A stretch of 64,000 nucleotides of DNA from Clostridium sartagoforme (GTDB taxonomy: Bacteria > Bacillota > Clostridia > Clostridiales > Clostridiaceae). How positions within the stretch are numbered: position 1 is the first letter of the stretch; the number at the start of each line of letters is the position of its first letter. Location: positions 62,001 through 126,000 of the forward strand of contig NZ_SRYR01000003.1 of the NCBI RefSeq assembly GCF_004794105.1, given 5' to 3'. Under the pieces are notes generated by a model. The model ran no database searches, was not told where the DNA came from, and worked only from the letters and a program-made list of their open reading frames with translations. Below are positions 62,136-64,000 of this stretch, one piece after another. A program made the position numbers and the translations under genes.

Positions 62136-63587
62136 ATGGAAAAATCAGATAAGAAAAGTATAGTGTTAAAATCAATTATATGGAAAATAATGGAAAGGAC
62201 TGGGGTTCAAGGTGTACAGTTTATATTACAATTAATATTGGCTAGACTTTTAACACCAAGTGAGTATGGAATAATCTCATTAATTACTGTCTTTATAGTT
62301 CTGGGTAATGTCTTTATACAAAGTGGTTTTAATACTGCATTAATTCAAAAAAAAGATGTTAATGAAGAAGATTTTTCATCTGTATTTTATTTAAGTTTAT
62401 TTGTAGCTATGCTGCTATATATAATATTATTTTTTAGTGCACCTTTAATTTCAGAATTTTACAAAATGAATGAAATTACAATGATTTTAAGGGTATTAGC
62501 AATAGTATTATTATTTGGTGCGTTTAATTCTATACAAAATGCAATAATTTCAAGAACTATGAAATTTAGAATGTTATTTTTTAGTAGTGTCATATCTATG
62601 ATTACATCAGGTATAGTTGGAATAATTTTAGCATATTTAGGATTTGGGGTTTGGGCTTTAGTAGCTCAGCAAATTGTGAATCAAATATCAATTACAATTA
62701 TTTTGTGGATAACACTAAAGTGGAGACCAAAGCTAGTTTTCTCTTTTTCTAGAGTTAGATACCTATTTTCTTATGGATGGAAACTTCTTCTTTCATCTTT
62801 GATTGATACATTGTATATGAATTTAAGAAGTCTTATTGTTGGGAAAATATATACTTCTGAGATGCTTGCTTTCTATAATAGAGGTGAACAATTCCCGCAG
62901 ATTATAGTTTCTAATATAAATGGTTCAATTCAGTCTGTTATGTTGCCAACACTCTCAGCAGAGCAAGAGAATAAAAGAAGAGTAAAAGAAATGGTTAGAA
63001 GATCAATAGTAACAAGTTCATATATACTGTTTCCTATTATGGTTGGATTAGCAGTTGTTGCAGAACCATTAGTCAGGATTATATTGACAGAAAAGTGGAT
63101 AGAGTGTGTACCTTTTTTACAAGTTTTTTGTTTATCATATGCATTATGGCCTATACATACTGCAAACTTACAAGCAATAAATGCCTTGGGGCGTAGTGAT
63201 ATATTTTTAAGACTAGAAATAGTAAAAAAAATAATAGGAGTAATAATTTTAGCAATATCAATGTTTTATGGAGTATATGCCATAGCACTAGGTGGATTAT
63301 TCTCTGGAATTATATCAACATTTATTAATTCTTATCCTAATTTAAAACTTTTAAATTATAGTTATAAAGAACAAATAAAAGATATAATTCCATCACTATT
63401 ACTATCTATAGTAATGGGAGGAATAGTATATAGCATTTTATATTTAAATATGTCTCCATATATAACTTTATTTATTCAAATATTTATTGGGTGTATAGTA
63501 TATATAGGGTTATCAAAGATATTTAAACTTGAATGTTATGAATATTTATTGAAAATAATTAAGTCATTAGTTAAGAAGAAATTATAA
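62136..63587 (+). CDS. Polysaccharide repeat-unit flippase (Wzx family)
   Basis: A 483-residue membrane protein with about fourteen hydrophobic segments. The N-terminus reads KSIIWKIMERTGVQGVQFILQLILARLLTPSEYGI, typical of Wzx/MviN-like polysaccharide exporters, with AEPLVRIILTEKWIECVPFLQVFCLSY in the second half. It moves the lipid-linked repeat unit to the outer face. A weak site (CGAGGT) precedes ATG 62136. Followed after 49 bases by an ATP-grasp gene. Confidence 0.93.
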   Translation: MEKSDKKSIVLKSIIWKIMERTGVQGVQFILQLILARLLTPSEYGIISLITVFIVLGNVFIQSGFNTALIQKKDVNEEDFSSVFYLSLFVAMLLYIILFFSAPLISEFYKMNEITMILRVLAIVLLFGAFNSIQNAIISRTMKFRMLFFSSVISMITSGIVGIILAYLGFGVWALVAQQIVNQISITIILWITLKWRPKLVFSFSRVRYLFSYGWKLLLSSLIDTLYMNLRSLIVGKIYTSEMLAFYNRGEQFPQIIVSNINGSIQSVMLPTLSAEQENKRRVKEMVRRSIVTSSYILFPIMVGLAVVAEPLVRIILTEKWIECVPFLQVFCLSYALWPIHTANLQAINALGRSDIFLRLEIVKKIIGVIILAISMFYGVYAIALGGLFSGIISTFINSYPNLKLLNYSYKEQIKDIIPSLLLSIVMGGIVYSILYLNMSPYITLFIQIFIGCIVYIGLSKIFKLECYEYLLKIIKSLVKKKL

Positions 63588-63636
63588 TAATATAAAAATA
63601 TTGTAATAATATAACATTATTATAGGAGGCAATTTA

Positions 63637-64000
63637 ATGAAGAAAAAAGTAGCTGTTTTTCCTGCTGGAACTGAAATCGGATTGGAGATAAATAGAGCTT
63701 TAGGATACTCAATACATATTGAGTTATATGGACTAACAAGTATAAGAGATCATTCTAGATTTGTTTATAAAAATTATATAGAAGGATTACCGTTTTATAA
63801 TGAAGATAATTTTATTATCGAGTTAAATAAGATTATTGAAGTTAATGAGATAGATTTTATATTTCCTGCAAATGATGATGTCCAATTATTTTTAACTAAA
63901 AATAAAGAATTGATTAAAGCAGAAATACTAACATCTGATCTTGAAACAGTAAAAATATGTAGGTCAAAATTAGAAACATACAATTATTTTGATAAAGAAA
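63637..64000 (+). CDS. ATP-grasp family protein, N-terminal part (cut by window end)
   Basis: The first 121 residues of a cytoplasmic protein. The N-terminus MKKKVAVFPAGTEIGLEINRAL and the later IDFIFPANDDVQLFLTKNKEL match the pre-ATP-grasp domain of CarB-like ligases found in polysaccharide loci. The ATP-binding part lies outside the window. AGGAGG precedes ATG 63637. In this setting such proteins often amidate or attach an amino acid to a sugar acid, but that is inference. Confidence 0.7.
   Translation, partial: MKKKVAVFPAGTEIGLEINRALGYSIHIELYGLTSIRDHSRFVYKNYIEGLPFYNEDNFIIELNKIIEVNEIDFIFPANDDVQLFLTKNKELIKAEILTSDLETVKICRSKLETYNYFDKE

Noticed and set aside
1..64000. Search by eye for tRNA or rRNA genes, an integrase or prophage, restriction or toxin-antitoxin modules
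   Set aside because: None was seen; the accessory content is limited to surface glycosidases, uptake systems and the capsule locus.

Overview
The window is AT-rich, densely coded DNA from a low-GC Gram-positive bacterium, most likely a Clostridium sensu stricto species from the gut. The basis is strong AGGAGG-type ribosome binding sites, frequent TTG starts, LPNTG-anchored glycosidases, ECF-type vitamin uptake genes and a Wzx/Wzy capsule locus with a bacterial tyrosine kinase module. No tRNA, rRNA, CRISPR array or intact prophage was seen. The only mobile-element traces are a short IS200/IS605 transposase relic near 23.46-23.51 kb and a small nested inverted-repeat element at 10.69-10.82 kb.

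Layout. (1) 1-7.6 kb: sugar ABC importer (end of the binding protein, two permeases), a large GH94-like phosphorylase, a GH30 glycosidase and a LacI regulator; it reads as uptake and phosphorolysis of a beta-gluco-oligosaccharide. (2) 7.8-9.3 kb: two minus-strand YcxB-like membrane proteins. (3) 9.9-13.8 kb: a Cof-type HAD phosphatase and a two-gene osmoprotectant (OpuC-type) importer. (4) 14.0-17.2 kb: a complete ECF transporter (S, T, A1, A2) of unknown substrate. (5) 17.4-23.1 kb: ribonucleoside use, with a LacI-ribokinase fusion regulator opposed to ribokinase, nucleoside hydrolase and an MFS carrier. (6) 23.4-28.2 kb: an IS200 relic, an orphan P-loop ATPase, a secreted LPNTG GH3 hexosaminidase with a cre-like site on its promoter, and a histidine phosphatase. 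(7) 28.3-35.0 kb: an AraC regulator divergent from a Fur-box-preceded iron-siderophore ABC importer and an MFS exporter. (8) 35.3-42.2 kb: a giant LPNTG-anchored GH101 endo-alpha-N-acetylgalactosaminidase, which acts on mucin O-glycans. (9) 42.6-49.2 kb: RF3, then a GtrA/YfhO/GT2 set for sugar modification outside the membrane, then another HAD phosphatase. (10) 49.6-64.0 kb: two small convergent sigma-factor genes followed by a capsule locus (CpsC, CpsD, CpsB, initiating transferase, UDP-glucose dehydrogenase, glycosyltransferases, Wzy, Wzx, and an ATP-grasp gene cut by the window end).

The most unusual part is the head of the capsule locus. Its first gene (51324-52040) is a full-length CpsB-like protein in which every metal-ligand position has been replaced, so it looks like a pseudo-phosphatase paralogue of the intact CpsB 2 kb downstream. 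The region between it and a divergent sigma-factor gene carries two copies of the same 14-bp motif, each oriented toward its own gene, with a 12-bp palindrome between them. This suggests an autoregulated sigma factor that also switches on the capsule.

Secondary points of interest are the LacI-ribokinase fusion with an operator-like palindrome on the opposing promoter, an EcfA2 ATPase that lacks the LSGGQ signature, the 136-bp nested inverted repeat, and a run of five consecutive genes starting with TTG. All assignments come from reading the sequence; no database search was possible.
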